From positions 3,418,001 through 3,482,000 of the forward strand of contig NZ_CP121694.1 of assembly GCF_035573695.1 (NCBI RefSeq): a DNA stretch of 64,000 bases. Direction: 5' to 3'. Shown piece after piece: positions 20,051 to 27,847 of this stretch; position 1 is the stretch's first letter, and every line of letters starts with the position of its first letter. The translations under genes and the position numbers were made by a program. The notes beneath the pieces are model-generated. The model was not told where the DNA came from. It worked only from the letters and a program-made list of their open reading frames with translations, and made no database searches. The DNA is from Metallumcola ferriviriculae. Its GTDB lineage: Bacteria; Bacillota; JADQBR01.

Positions 20051-21312
20051 GAATTATCCACAGGTAGTGCTAAGCAACTTTTAGTTTGCTTTGGCCTGAG
20101 TTTGCTGCTATTGTCCCAGCAACTAAAGCAATTGAGTTTAAGAGGCAGTGGGTTAGAGCTTTTTTAATCCCTTTAGCCCTGATATTTCCTAGATTGAGAT
20201 ATTCTTTAAGTCTACTGTTACATCGTTCAACTGCTGTTCTTTGATTGTAGATGCTTTGCCATTTTTCTGTACCTCTGAACGGATAGCTATAAAACCTGGG
20301 TTCCTTTTTATAGTTGACCTTTCTAACATAACCGTAGTTAGAGTTGGAACACCAGTTAGATCCGTGGACACAATCGACTTTCCCGCATACATGAGGACAT
20401 CTTAGTTTGATATAGTCACCATCTGTACCCCAGTAAACCATCTTATAGCCTGCGGAACAAATGGGTTGCAAATCATTATCTAACCCTTCGGGGGCGCTTT
20501 TGCTTCCTCGTGGATTATAAGCTATAACTGGTTTAGCCTGATAGTCATTTACTATAGCATCATAGATGTAATTAAAGTCATATCCAGAGTCCATGGCATA
20601 GTATCGGGGTTTAAAGAGGTCTCCAAAACTCTCAAATAATTTTTCAATCAGCGGCAAGGCAACAGTTCCGTCATATACGTTTGCCGGAGTAACGGATATT
20701 TCTAGTGGCAGCTCACTTTTGGTATCACTCAGGATATGAAGTTTCCAGCCAAACCATTTTACTTGATTGCCGTTTGTATCTCGCTTGGCGCCCCAGTTAG
20801 GCGTTAAACCGTTATCCGTAAGTTTACTATGAGGTTTAGGGCTCTCAAAAGCATCCATTTTGGTTGAATCAATGGCTACAGTTTCACCGTCGATAATATT
20901 CAGTTCCTTTGCGCGGATAACTAATTTATGAAATAGCTTTTGCAGATCCTCACTTTCTGAAATCTTAGTTAGAAACCGGCTGAATGTGGCCTCTGAAGGT
21001 ACCTGGCCACATACTTCAAAACAGCAGCAGTAACGAAAAACAGGGTCTTGCTTTAACCTTTGCACTAAAGCTTTAACAGTTCTTATTTGCTCTAGCTGCG
21101 CAGCAATTAAAGCATATAGCATTGGTGTTGGGTCATAGCCTTTGGGACCAAACCTACTTCTCTTAAAGGCTATTTCAAAATCACTTAGGTCAATTTGTGA
21201 CAAAACCAATTCCAACTTTGTTTGGGGCTGAAGATTTAAAATTTCTTCAAAGGATAATAAGCATTCTTGGCGAATATACATTAGTGATTTCACCTACCTT
21301 GTGGATAATTTT
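20051..21312. mobile_element. Complete insertion sequence, IS5/IS1182-type, 1.26 kb
   Basis: One intact transposase gene bounded by related ends: GAATTATCCACAGGTAG at 20051-20067 and, inverted, CTACCTTGTGGATAATTTT at 21294-21312. One arm has an extra base. A third similar motif (CTGTGGATAACTAAAAT, 20015-20031) lies just outside the left end, so the true terminus may be farther out. I could not identify a target duplication. It separates the purine operon leader from the accessory island. Confidence 0.75.
20070..21281 (-). CDS. DDE transposase of the IS5/IS1182 group
   Basis: About 403 residues, apparently intact. N-terminal DUF772-like region (YDPTPMLYALIAAQLEQIRT, CGQVPSEATFSRF), then a DDE domain: ETVAIDSTKMDAF (first Asp near 144), WFGWKLHILSD, YYAMDSGYD (second Asp near 240) and the C-terminal RTAVERCNSRLKEYLNLGN with the catalytic Glu. 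I use the ATG at 21281; a GTG four codons upstream overlaps the terminal repeat. The family level is sure; the IS subgroup is my reading. Confidence 0.88.
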   Translation of the reverse strand: MYIRQECLLSFEEILNLQPQTKLELVLSQIDLSDFEIAFKRSRFGPKGYDPTPMLYALIAAQLEQIRTVKALVQRLKQDPVFRYCCCFEVCGQVPSEATFSRFLTKISESEDLQKLFHKLVIRAKELNIIDGETVAIDSTKMDAFESPKPHSKLTDNGLTPNWGAKRDTNGNQVKWFGWKLHILSDTKSELPLEISVTPANVYDGTVALPLIEKLFESFGDLFKPRYYAMDSGYDFNYIYDAIVNDYQAKPVIAYNPRGSKSAPEGLDNDLQPICSAGYKMVYWGTDGDYIKLRCPHVCGKVDCVHGSNWCSNSNYGYVRKVNYKKEPRFYSYPFRGTEKWQSIYNQRTAVERCNSRLKEYLNLGNIRAKGIKKALTHCLLNSIALVAGTIAANSGQSKLKVA

Positions 21313-21629
21313 GGTTTGGTCACTAAAGATATTCAACAAGGATGGGGTGAAATCTTTTTTATTGCACGAATTTTTACTGATATACCAATGGTTTAGAGTT
21401 ATGAAATTTACTCAGCTATAAAACTTTGTTTTTACAAGCACAATAATAGCAAATGTCGCAAAAAATGTCAATAGATTGCCGAACAATTTGCCTGAGGATT
21501 CTAATAATATTCGTTGTTCACCCACATTTCACCTTAAAAGCTAGGTGTCTCAGTCCTTTTTTGGCTAAAACTCTGGCTCCCGCACTTTTTCCCGGCAAAT
21601 GCAGGCACACCAAGACTCTATCCTTTCAC
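21313..21629. other. Gene-free stretch beside the IS
   Basis: AT-rich sequence of about 320 bases. I see no convincing reading frame, hairpin or repeat. The part around 21520-21610 is richer in GC and may be a decayed remnant, but I cannot assign it. Confidence 0.4.
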
Positions 21630-22397
21630 TTATATCAATTCATTAAACAAATCATCAACATCTGCTGATAAGCCGCTAAATACAATTGATTGGGCAATAT
21701 ATCCCTTTTCATAAACCTTATACCTATCAATTTCATATTTATCAAAACTATACACCATAATATTTTCTTGTTTTTGATCAATGAGCCAGTATTCCTTTAC
21801 TCCTGATAACATGAAAGTATTTAACTTGTCTATCATATCTTTATTTCTAGTGCTGTCAGATAGAATTTCAATAACTAAAGTTGGAGTACCCATATACCGT
21901 CCTTTTTCCGTAACATTACCTTCTAAATCACAGGCTACTGATACATCTGGCTGCATGACATCAGGTTCTTTAAAATCCTTCTTATTAAAATGGACATCAA
22001 AAGGGGCTAAAAATACCCTGCATTTCTTGTCCTTGAAATATTCGCTGAATATCAAGTGCAGCCTTCCAAGTATCTCCTGATGCCCAATGTTTGGAGATCC
22101 TAATAAGTAGATTTCACCATTGATAAATTCCATTCTCGGAGTGCTTTTTTCAGAAATCTCCATAAACTCTTCATAAGAAACCTTTTTCCCACCATATTGA
22201 TAGTCCAACGCCTTTTCTCTCACTGTAAAATATTGTTCGATATCAGTTACATAAGGAGTTAACCTGGCAATTTTACTACCATTTTTCGTGACAACCACAT
22301 CGTTTTGCTGTTCAACGTAATCCAAATATTTTCCTAAATTCTGTTTAAGTTCAGTTGCAGTTATTACAACCCCTTCTTTATAATTGACCGATTTCAT
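21630..22397 (-). CDS. Phd/YefM antitoxin domain fused to Uma2 (DUF820) nuclease domain
   Basis: 255 residues in two parts. Residues about 10-55 (VVITATELKQNLGKYLDYVE, then VVVTKNGSKIARLTPY) match the Phd/YefM antitoxin DNA-binding fold. Residues about 75-250 match Uma2 of the PD-(D/E)XK superfamily: EFINGEIYLLGSPNIGHQEI, EPDVMQPDVSVAC (catalytic Asp), then LVIEILSDSTRNKDMIDKL (Glu and Lys). The frame is intact, so this reads as an autoregulated or self-restrained nuclease-like protein. Uma2 proteins are abundant but poorly understood. A solo gene with no toxin partner next to it; the fusion itself is unusual. Confidence 0.8.
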   Translation of the reverse strand: MKSVNYKEGVVITATELKQNLGKYLDYVEQQNDVVVTKNGSKIARLTPYVTDIEQYFTVREKALDYQYGGKKVSYEEFMEISEKSTPRMEFINGEIYLLGSPNIGHQEILGRLHLIFSEYFKDKKCRVFLAPFDVHFNKKDFKEPDVMQPDVSVACDLEGNVTEKGRYMGTPTLVIEILSDSTRNKDMIDKLNTFMLSGVKEYWLIDQKQENIMVYSFDKYEIDRYKVYEKGYIAQSIVFSGLSADVDDLFNELI

Positions 22398-22500
22398 ACA
22401 AGCACCTCCAGTAAAATCATACCATTACAGACGATTCAATACAACTTCTTTGTACCATATTTACAAATTATTAGTACTATTTCATTATAGTTATCGTACA

Positions 22501-22701
22501 ATGCAGACTGAGGCAGCAGACAGAGGGATTCTGATGCCATTATTAAATGAGTATAGAAGGTGCATATGGTGGCGGCTGCCGGAAAATGAATTTGAACGGC
22601 AATGTGGAGAAAGTAACAAGAATGCGATGAAGGAAATTGTTAATTCGGGAAAGGCAAGTGGTATCATTGCATATATTGGTGACGAGCCGGTTGGATTGTA
22701 G
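22501..22701 (+). pseudogene. Truncated GNAT acetyltransferase fragment
   Basis: An in-frame stretch from ATG 22501 ending IIAYIGDEPVGL then stop. RRCIWWRLPENEFERQCGE followed by NSGKASGIIAYIGDEPVG strongly resembles the N-terminal third of a GNAT family whose next residues carry the acetyl-CoA site (PVGW, then Q/RxxGxG/A). The frame stops exactly where the 102-base dispersed repeat begins, so the rest was lost by insertion or recombination. Non-functional as an acetyltransferase. Confidence 0.6.
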
Positions 22702-22802
22702 TAAGTTGGCAAACAAAAAATGGCGGTTAAGACTTCACCAAAAACAGGCGAAAATCAAAACCACCACTTTTAATAATTCAGAACCCTAAACCTCAAGTAA
22801 AA
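22701..22802. repeat. Dispersed 102-bp repeat, copy C
   Basis: Collinear with 31191-31292 (copy A) and 36024-36125 (copy B). From GGTTAAGACTTCACC to CAAGTAAAA (about 79 bases) copy C is identical to copy A, while copy B differs from both at four positions. Copy B lies naturally next to intact guaA, so A and C are probably derived. It begins at the point where the GNAT fragment is cut. Confidence 0.85.
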
Positions 22803-22833
22803 ATCATCCCACCCTTTATCAGAGAAGGTAAGA

Positions 22834-22953
22834 TTACTCATTTGCCATTTCCTCTAATTCTTCCATAGTTTTCACAACAACTTTACCCTGATTTATTTGC
22901 TCCATGCTTCTATCAATCATATCTAGATATTCCGAATTACGGGCAGCTCTCAT
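22834..22953 (-). pseudogene. Antitoxin-like C-terminal remnant
   Basis: A 39-codon open stretch reading RNSEYLDMIDRSMEQINQG then KVVVKTMEELEEMANE and stop. The KVVVKTxEELE ending resembles the C-terminus of small type II antitoxins of the RelB/Phd type that bind toxin. The upstream part is out of frame or missing; the frame stays open only about a dozen codons beyond the ATG. Probably a remnant. No cognate toxin is visible alongside. Confidence 0.4.
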
Positions 22954-23016
22954 TATATCATTCAAATTTTTCAAAAACAGCAAAGTTGTCTATTGTCCTA
23001 ATTTTCTTTATCATCT

Positions 23017-24054
23017 TTATTTCGACCTCTCTTCCAACTCCATAAACCTGTCAAAATCACTCTCAAACAACCTGTCCTGCATAATGCGGTACTTTTCAAA
23101 CTCAGTTTCAGCGTGAAGCTTCGCCTGCTCATGAGATATTTTTCCAGCGCCTATCAAAATTTCGTTACCATTGAACTCCAAAAAGCCGTCAAGCCTTTTT
23201 GCCCAGTCCTCCATAGACATGGGTATCTTGCGCTCAGCTTGCAACTCCGCATAGTCCAGATATATGGATACAATACGTTCAAGATAGTCCATCTCTTTTT
23301 CGTTCAGATAATTCTTTGCAACAGAAACATCAGCTTTGATGATTTTTCCGTGAGGCGCGGCCTCCCATGTGGTCAGTCCCATACGCTCTTTTTCTGCGTT
23401 GGCCCGCCCAACAATCAACTCGGCTGCCGTATGTCTGTGAACCGCCCAGTGCATTTTATTTTGAACCAACTTAAAGAACTCACGCGTAGTTTTGGCATCC
23501 TTGTCGTAGTCAAAAGCGTTGGCATAAATGTCGGTCACTTTCTGATAAAATTTGCGCTCCGACAAACGAATTTCCCGAATATATTGCACTTGGCGGTCAA
23601 AATATTCATCTGTGAACATATGGCCTTTTTTCAGCCGGTCAACGTCCATTGTCCACCCTTGTATAGTGTAATCCTTAACGATTTGACTTGCCCATTTCCG
23701 AAAACGGACTGCGCGCTCATTATTAACCTTGAACCCTACGGCAATGATCATTTGAAGATTATAATGGTTGGTATTATAGGTCTTTCCGTCAGACGCAGTT
23801 ATCCGGAATTTCCGGATAACTGTTTCCTCGTCCAATTCTTTGTCCGAAAAGACCTTCATTATATGTTCATTGATGGTGCGAACATTAACATCATACAACC
23901 CCGCCATTAATTTTTGCGTTAACCAAATATTCTCATCCTCATAGCGGATTTCAACACCACCCTCGCCGCTTGCGGCAACGAAGGTTAAATACTCGGCGGC
24001 ACTGCTACGAATGGTTATTTCATTTTTCTTTTTTCCATCCTTCTTGCTTGCCAT
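23017..24054 (-). CDS. rhuM: RhuM family protein
   Basis: 345 residues, intact. The N-terminal part (VEIRYEDENIWLTQKLMAGL, then NVRTINEHIMKVFSDKELDE, then VIRKFRITASDGKTYNTNHY) is the conserved RhuM/ORF6N-like DNA-binding region, followed by a conserved FRKWASQIVKDYTIQG and a C-terminal half with a TTWEAAPHG motif. RhuM was named in the Salmonella SPI-3 island; homologues are common in defence and mobile islands, sometimes fused to Fic, but the biochemical role is unknown. Its ATG abuts the stop of an XRE-like fragment, so the two may once have been co-transcribed. Confidence 0.88.
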   Translation of the reverse strand: MASKKDGKKKNEITIRSSAAEYLTFVAASGEGGVEIRYEDENIWLTQKLMAGLYDVNVRTINEHIMKVFSDKELDEETVIRKFRITASDGKTYNTNHYNLQMIIAVGFKVNNERAVRFRKWASQIVKDYTIQGWTMDVDRLKKGHMFTDEYFDRQVQYIREIRLSERKFYQKVTDIYANAFDYDKDAKTTREFFKLVQNKMHWAVHRHTAAELIVGRANAEKERMGLTTWEAAPHGKIIKADVSVAKNYLNEKEMDYLERIVSIYLDYAELQAERKIPMSMEDWAKRLDGFLEFNGNEILIGAGKISHEQAKLHAETEFEKYRIMQDRLFESDFDRFMELEERSK

Positions 24055-24206
24055 TTAGGATTCCTCCCGTTCGTCGAGTTTAATTTCCATAATATCGGAA
24101 ACATCGCATTTTAACGTTTTGCAGATTTTAATCAGGATCGGTAAGTACTCCGGCATTATGCGCTGCTTCAGCAAGAAGCTGATTCCACTGTTTGACGTTT
24201 CCACGA
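24055..24206 (-). pseudogene. XRE-type regulator C-terminal fragment upstream of rhuM
   Basis: A minus-strand open stretch reads LLKQRIMPEYLPILIKIC followed by KTLKCDVSDIMEIKLDE, ending one base before the rhuM ATG. ILIKICKTLKCDVSDIMEI resembles the fifth helix and C-terminal tail of small XRE/Cro repressors. The N-terminal helix-turn-helix is absent. A second frame over 24150-24290 (EGTRRQEVQDAFNQLDEN) looks protein-like too, suggesting a deletion joined two genes here. Low confidence. Confidence 0.35.
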
Positions 24207-24415
24207 ACAACTAATCGTTTATTATTTTCATCAAGCTGATTAAAGGCATCTTGAACTTCCTGGCGACGTGTCCCTTCGTGAAAATTATCTTGATTTCGTT
24301 ATATCATACCGCATGTGTTGTTTTCCCTTTTATCATAGGCATTATCTATATATTTCCTTAACAATTTCCTAGGAAAATTGTGGTATTTATTTACTCAGGC
24401 ACTGTCATGTTCATG

Positions 24416-24812
24416 CTATAACGAAGCTTTCATATCATCTACATCGATATAGTCGGCAATGTACTCCTTACGTAGAATTTCCGGAGGGGTATATTCATTA
24501 AATTTACCCTGCATAAGAGGCCTTCGTGAAATGCCTTTTATTGGTTCAACATAAATGTTTTGCCTATCATTATCTACTTCAACGACCTGCCATGTTAGAC
24601 CTGCCAGAGCGAAGCGAAAACCGACGGGGAAAGCAGCGCTAACTGATCCGATTTCCTGTGATTTATATCTTACAGAATACTCAATGGAAGATGCAAACAC
24701 GGCATAGAAATCAAAGTGATTTGTAAGTTTTTCGCCCTCCAGCCCGATCAATATATCGCCGTTCTCCATTCGCTCCAATTGATGCTTTTCGAGCATATAG
24801 CGCAGGTTATAT
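24416..24812 (-). pseudogene. C-terminal remnant of an Lhr-like helicase
   Basis: About 130 codons. FDFYAVFASSIEYSVRYKSQ, then IGSVSAAFPVGFRFALAGLTW, then VVEVDNDRQNIYVEPIKG matches the beta-rich C-terminal domain of large Lhr-type DEAD/DEAH helicases. The helicase core is missing: the frame begins exactly at the left boundary of the duplicated segment starting at 24808. The apparent TTG start at 24817 lies in that segment and is not a real start. With RhuM and Uma2 nearby it may be the leftover of a defence locus. Confidence 0.55.
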
Positions 24813-25274
24813 CTCAATTACCATAAGATAGCTTAAGCAATGGATAAGTAGAATTCCGCCTAAAAGTATACCTTATACTATCCGTACTAAACATATAGTC
24901 ACGATAGATCCCATCTTCCCATTCAGAATTTTGTTGAGTTACAACAGTACTTCCGCTACTATTTTGAAGCTCGACCTTGATTAGTTTAGCCTTTCCATTG
25001 CCTACTTCTGGAGGCCAAATAACCCACTTATCATCTCGATAAATAAAGAAATCTTGTTTTTCAACTGCCTGAAATGAAGAACCAAATGGGTCGGTGCCTT
25101 CCCATTCATCTCCATAATAAGAAAGGGTAAAATACTGCCTTTTACTTCCATAATCAGGAGACCAAGGATCATAATAAAAAGTTTGTCCAGCTGAGACAGT
25201 AGTTAGTGCGAGTGCTACCTACTATTAACAGTAGGAAAGACAGTATTAACATCAATGATACCCGCTTAACATTT
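24808..25274 (-). pseudogene. Decayed second copy of the 32.5-kb secreted protein gene
   Basis: Near-identical to 32424-33034. Two lesions: a deletion of about 136 bases (relative to 32467-32602, with a TA microhomology at the joint) removing the C-terminal 40-odd codons and stop, and an 8-base deletion (one unit of the GTGCTAC/AGTGCTAC repeat, near 25217) that frameshifts the signal peptide. Otherwise only isolated substitutions are seen. The duplication is therefore recent. Its right end runs into the 48-base repeat at 25272. Confidence 0.85.
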
Positions 25275-25319
25275 TTCATACAGGGAACCTAAGTAAGCCT
25301 GTCCTTATCTAAGTATAGT
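25272..25319. repeat. 48-bp dispersed repeat, copy 1
   Basis: TTTTTCATACAGGGAACCTA through TTATCTAAGTATAG recurs at 30577-30624 in the same orientation with about four differences. At both sites it marks the joint between unrelated segments: here the end of a duplicated pseudogene, there the end of an anti-sigma remnant. Confidence 0.75.
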
Positions 25320-25398
25320 AAAAAAATTTAAACGTGCAATACATCATAGGGGCATTCTGTGGGGTTACTATTCTCGCCACAGTATTTGACTGAGCATT

Positions 25399-25881
25399 TC
25401 ATCCCTCTTTTTTATGGTTCGACTTTATATTCTGATGTTCCTTATTGCAAATAACGTCAGGATGTTCTTCTTTGTAAAAGCTATCCGAGAGAAAAAAGCC
25501 GAGACCAATACCGCTAATAATTAAGATGATCTTCCAGTTCGAGTAAAATAGAATATTATACACGTATCCAATAGGGCTCCATGAATTACCCAGAGGGGAA
25601 TAAAAAAATAAAAGGATATTCAATGTTATAAACCCTAAGGGTATGGCTACGCACATCAACTGAATCCAGTTTGCTTTCCAGGTGCCCTGCGACTTGATTT
25701 TTTTTATTAAAGTCGGCAACGATAAATAGACACCTACAAGAACCGAAAACGATATTAAGAGGGTTATTTCTTCTAACATTACCATGCTGGTCTCTAATTT
25801 AACAATAAATTTATTAAGTAAATATAGAAAGAAGATATAAAGTAAAGTATATGAAGTGCTGAGTAATATTCTTATAAGCAC
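25399..25881 (-). CDS. Hypothetical four-pass membrane protein
   Basis: 160 residues with about four hydrophobic segments (roughly 1-24, 33-58, 72-92 and 111-133) and a charged, lysine-rich cytosolic tail. No family recognised. The start at 25881 has TTAAGGAGGG about 10 bases upstream. It belongs to a run of minus-strand genes of unknown function in the island. Confidence 0.7.
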   Translation of the reverse strand: MLIRILLSTSYTLLYIFFLYLLNKFIVKLETSMVMLEEITLLISFSVLVGVYLSLPTLIKKIKSQGTWKANWIQLMCVAIPLGFITLNILLFFYSPLGNSWSPIGYVYNILFYSNWKIILIISGIGLGFFLSDSFYKEEHPDVICNKEHQNIKSNHKKEG

Positions 25882-25915
25882 AAAAATCCCTCCTTAAGAT
25901 AGAGCAGGAAGAATA

Positions 25916-25943
25916 GACCGAAGCAAAGTACTTTGCTCCGGTC
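25916..25943. terminator. Hairpin downstream of the 26-kb gene
   Basis: GACCGAAGCAAAG and CTTTGCTCCGGTC pair over 13 positions with one mismatch around a 2-base loop. On the minus strand it is followed by TATTCTTCC, a weak U-tract. It lies between two minus-strand genes and probably ends the upstream one. Confidence 0.5.
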
Positions 25944-25965
25944 CAGCAGACTGTAAAACTAACAC

Positions 25966-26096
25966 CTAACTTAACGGTGAGTTGAGAATTCTAATATACC
26001 ATGTGTTATCAGGGTCGCCTCTCATAATTCGAACAAACGAAGCACCATTAAGTGATAGCAAATAATACCCATCACTTATGAGCCTTAATATCTTTG
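25966..26096 (-). pseudogene. Out-of-frame coding remnant after the 26-kb gene
   Basis: Minus-strand frame reading ILRLISDGYYLLSLNGASF, then VRIMRGDPDNTWYIRILNSP and stop. It has protein-like composition and no start codon of its own; it overlaps the end of the 26072-26500 gene in another frame. The simplest reading is a frameshift near 26100 that cut the last 40 residues off that gene. Alternatively it is the tail of a separate lost gene. Confidence 0.4.
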
Positions 26097-26500
26097 GAAA
26101 ATGGTTTCAAAATCTTAACGTTTGTAATTACCCATTCTCCTTTGTTTATTGTTAGAATTATCGAAAGATAGCCGTAGAAAATGTCGGCAATATCGCCATT
26201 TGGATGGTACTTTATGGATTCGATCCTTATTATATATGCGTTTGCTGCGTTACGAGTAACCAAAACATCAAAAGAATCTATACCGTAGATATCTAGACGA
26301 TTTTTAAAATTGGCTATTTTAATCTCATCCTCTGTTTTTATTTCTACATTAGAATTGTTTCCAAGTAGCATATTTTCAACAGCTACTTTAACTATAGTGC
26401 TAGGTGGGGTAGCCATAGTATCGAATATCTTGATTGCAAATAAAACCAATAAAAAAGCAACGCCTAAAATTAATTTCCTATTGGATTGAATACCGAACAC
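26072..26500 (-). CDS. Hypothetical membrane-anchored protein, possibly frameshifted at its end
   Basis: 142 residues. One N-terminal membrane anchor (LILGVAFLLVLFAIKIF, about 9-25) followed by an extracytoplasmic domain with an alternating beta pattern (FDVLVTRNAANAYIIRIESI, YGYLSIILTINKGEWVITNV), reminiscent of small DUF4829-like or NTF2-like folds, though I cannot name the family. The lysine-rich last 8 residues (KDIKAHK) may be an out-of-frame ending, because coding-like sequence continues in another frame. A MITE-like palindrome lies just upstream. Confidence 0.6.
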   Translation of the reverse strand: MFGIQSNRKLILGVAFLLVLFAIKIFDTMATPPSTIVKVAVENMLLGNNSNVEIKTEDEIKIANFKNRLDIYGIDSFDVLVTRNAANAYIIRIESIKYHPNGDIADIFYGYLSIILTINKGEWVITNVKILKPFSKDIKAHK

Positions 26501-26517
26501 TCCCTTTTTTACTAGTA

Positions 26518-26672
26518 GTGCGTGTTCGAAAAGTCCATCGTAGCAGGCGCAAGAAGTTCAAGGCCGCGAAGACTTTGAGACGCGGAGCGTACTGGAGCGT
26601 ACGTGAGCAGTCTCAAAGTCTAAGAAACGCAGAAATTCGCCGCTCACCTGCGGTGGACTTTTCGAACAACCT
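26518..26672. mobile_element. MITE-like palindromic element with 6-bp target duplication
   Basis: A 155-base near-palindrome: left end GTGTTCGAAAAGTCCA, right end TGGACTTTTCGAACA, with further paired blocks inside (AGACTTTGAGAC / GTCTCAAAGTCT, and GAGCGTAC / GTACG toward the centre). CTAGTA flanks it on both sides (26512-26517 and 26673-26678), the pattern of a target-site duplication. The right duplication contains the stop codon of the next gene. No coding capacity. GC content is well above that of its surroundings. Confidence 0.75.
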
Positions 26673-27677
26673 CTAGTAATTAACGGTCCCCAGCGCTTTC
26701 CAGTTAGTACTATAGTAGCTGGCCTCATATCCTGTCGCATGGATGGGAGTCGACAGGTTAGGTTCTTTGCTGTACCAATATTGTGTTACATCTAAAATTT
26801 CCTGGTTGTCGTCAAAATAATGCATCCATTGCCATTCAATTGGCTTGTAACCATTGTTAGGTGTAAAATAAGTAGTTTTTATATTTTTCACCTGACCATT
26901 AGAGTAATAACTGATTTCCTCTTGATCCCAGTAAACTTCATCTTGTTTAGTCTCAAAGTAAGTTTTCCAAGCACCACTATGGTATGCTTGACCATACTTA
27001 TAAACTTCTCTCTGCTTAGACGTACCATCACCTTTCCCCTTGTACCCATCTATAATATCATCAAACACCACAGATAAAAACAGATTTAAAACTGGGTTTG
27101 AAGTAAAGGTGCCCGATAAGAATTCAAGTCCTTTAGTATAGCTTACTTTTTCAAGGGTTTCCTTATATCCAGTCTCTGTATCGAATAGACCCGTGTTACT
27201 GAGGGCTTTGTAGCTAACAACAACCCGCAAATCCCCTTCTAATGCGTAACCCAAAAGAGAAATATCGCTGTTTAAATTGGAGTCCATGGCTACTACAGTA
27301 GTACCTAATTGCTGTTGCTCAGAAATTACGTTTTTAACGTTGTTTGCCTCAGGTGTATTTTTATATGTTGCTCGATAGTATTTTATTTCCGTTAGAAGTT
27401 TTCCAGTGTCATCAAAATCCTTTTCAACCTTGTATAAATTATAATCAGCAATTTTACCAATAAAAGAATCATTAAATCTGATCATTTTTGATTTATCCAA
27501 ACCAAACCGTTCAAAACTTCGTTCTTGTTCCTCTTTTGTCGGGATAACTTTATATGTGTATGGGCCAACTTTAGAAGCCCTGTCTTTTGCAATACCTACA
27601 GCACCCGTGCTAGCAAAAGCAAGTGAGCTAAAACAAAAAGAAATCAATAAAAGTATACTTACCAACTTTTTATTCAT
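26673..27677 (-). CDS. Hypothetical secreted protein
   Basis: 334 residues with a clear signal peptide (LVSILLLISFCFSSLAFA, cleavage near residue 22). The mature part is rich in Tyr, Lys and Asp; the C-terminal third is full of aromatic residues (ETKQDEVYWDQEEISYYSNG, YKPIEWQWMHYFDDNQEILD) and looks like repeated beta hairpins. It has the NGQVKN-type turns seen in MORN-like antitoxin repeats, but I cannot assign a family. The stop codon TAG lies in the target duplication of the MITE-like element, so the insertion fell exactly at the gene end. Confidence 0.7.
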   Translation of the reverse strand: MNKKLVSILLLISFCFSSLAFASTGAVGIAKDRASKVGPYTYKVIPTKEEQERSFERFGLDKSKMIRFNDSFIGKIADYNLYKVEKDFDDTGKLLTEIKYYRATYKNTPEANNVKNVISEQQQLGTTVVAMDSNLNSDISLLGYALEGDLRVVVSYKALSNTGLFDTETGYKETLEKVSYTKGLEFLSGTFTSNPVLNLFLSVVFDDIIDGYKGKGDGTSKQREVYKYGQAYHSGAWKTYFETKQDEVYWDQEEISYYSNGQVKNIKTTYFTPNNGYKPIEWQWMHYFDDNQEILDVTQYWYSKEPNLSTPIHATGYEASYYSTNWKALGTVNY

Positions 27678-27713
27678 TTACTTAATCCTCCTCGTATAAT
27701 ATGTTTTGACTAG

Positions 27714-27730
27714 GCGTTTGCAAAACGCCG
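27714..27730. repeat. Short perfect palindrome at the edge of the second IS
   Basis: GGCGTTTGCAAAACGCC: 7-bp arms, 3-base centre. It lies between the secreted protein gene and the transposase gene and may be part of the left end of that IS or a terminator stem. Confidence 0.4.
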
Positions 27731-27847
27731 CAACCCTTGCAAATTCTATCTTTTTTCTTGCTTAGTTATATAGAACTCCTCACTTGTCTTGTGTAAAATA
27801 TAGTTAACAGGCAATATCTACATTCAACAAGAAAGGAGATCTATTCT

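Noticed and set aside
26434-26740. Plus- and minus-strand frames across the MITE-like palindrome
   Set aside because: They arise from the GC-rich palindrome, contain no known domain and cross the target duplication.
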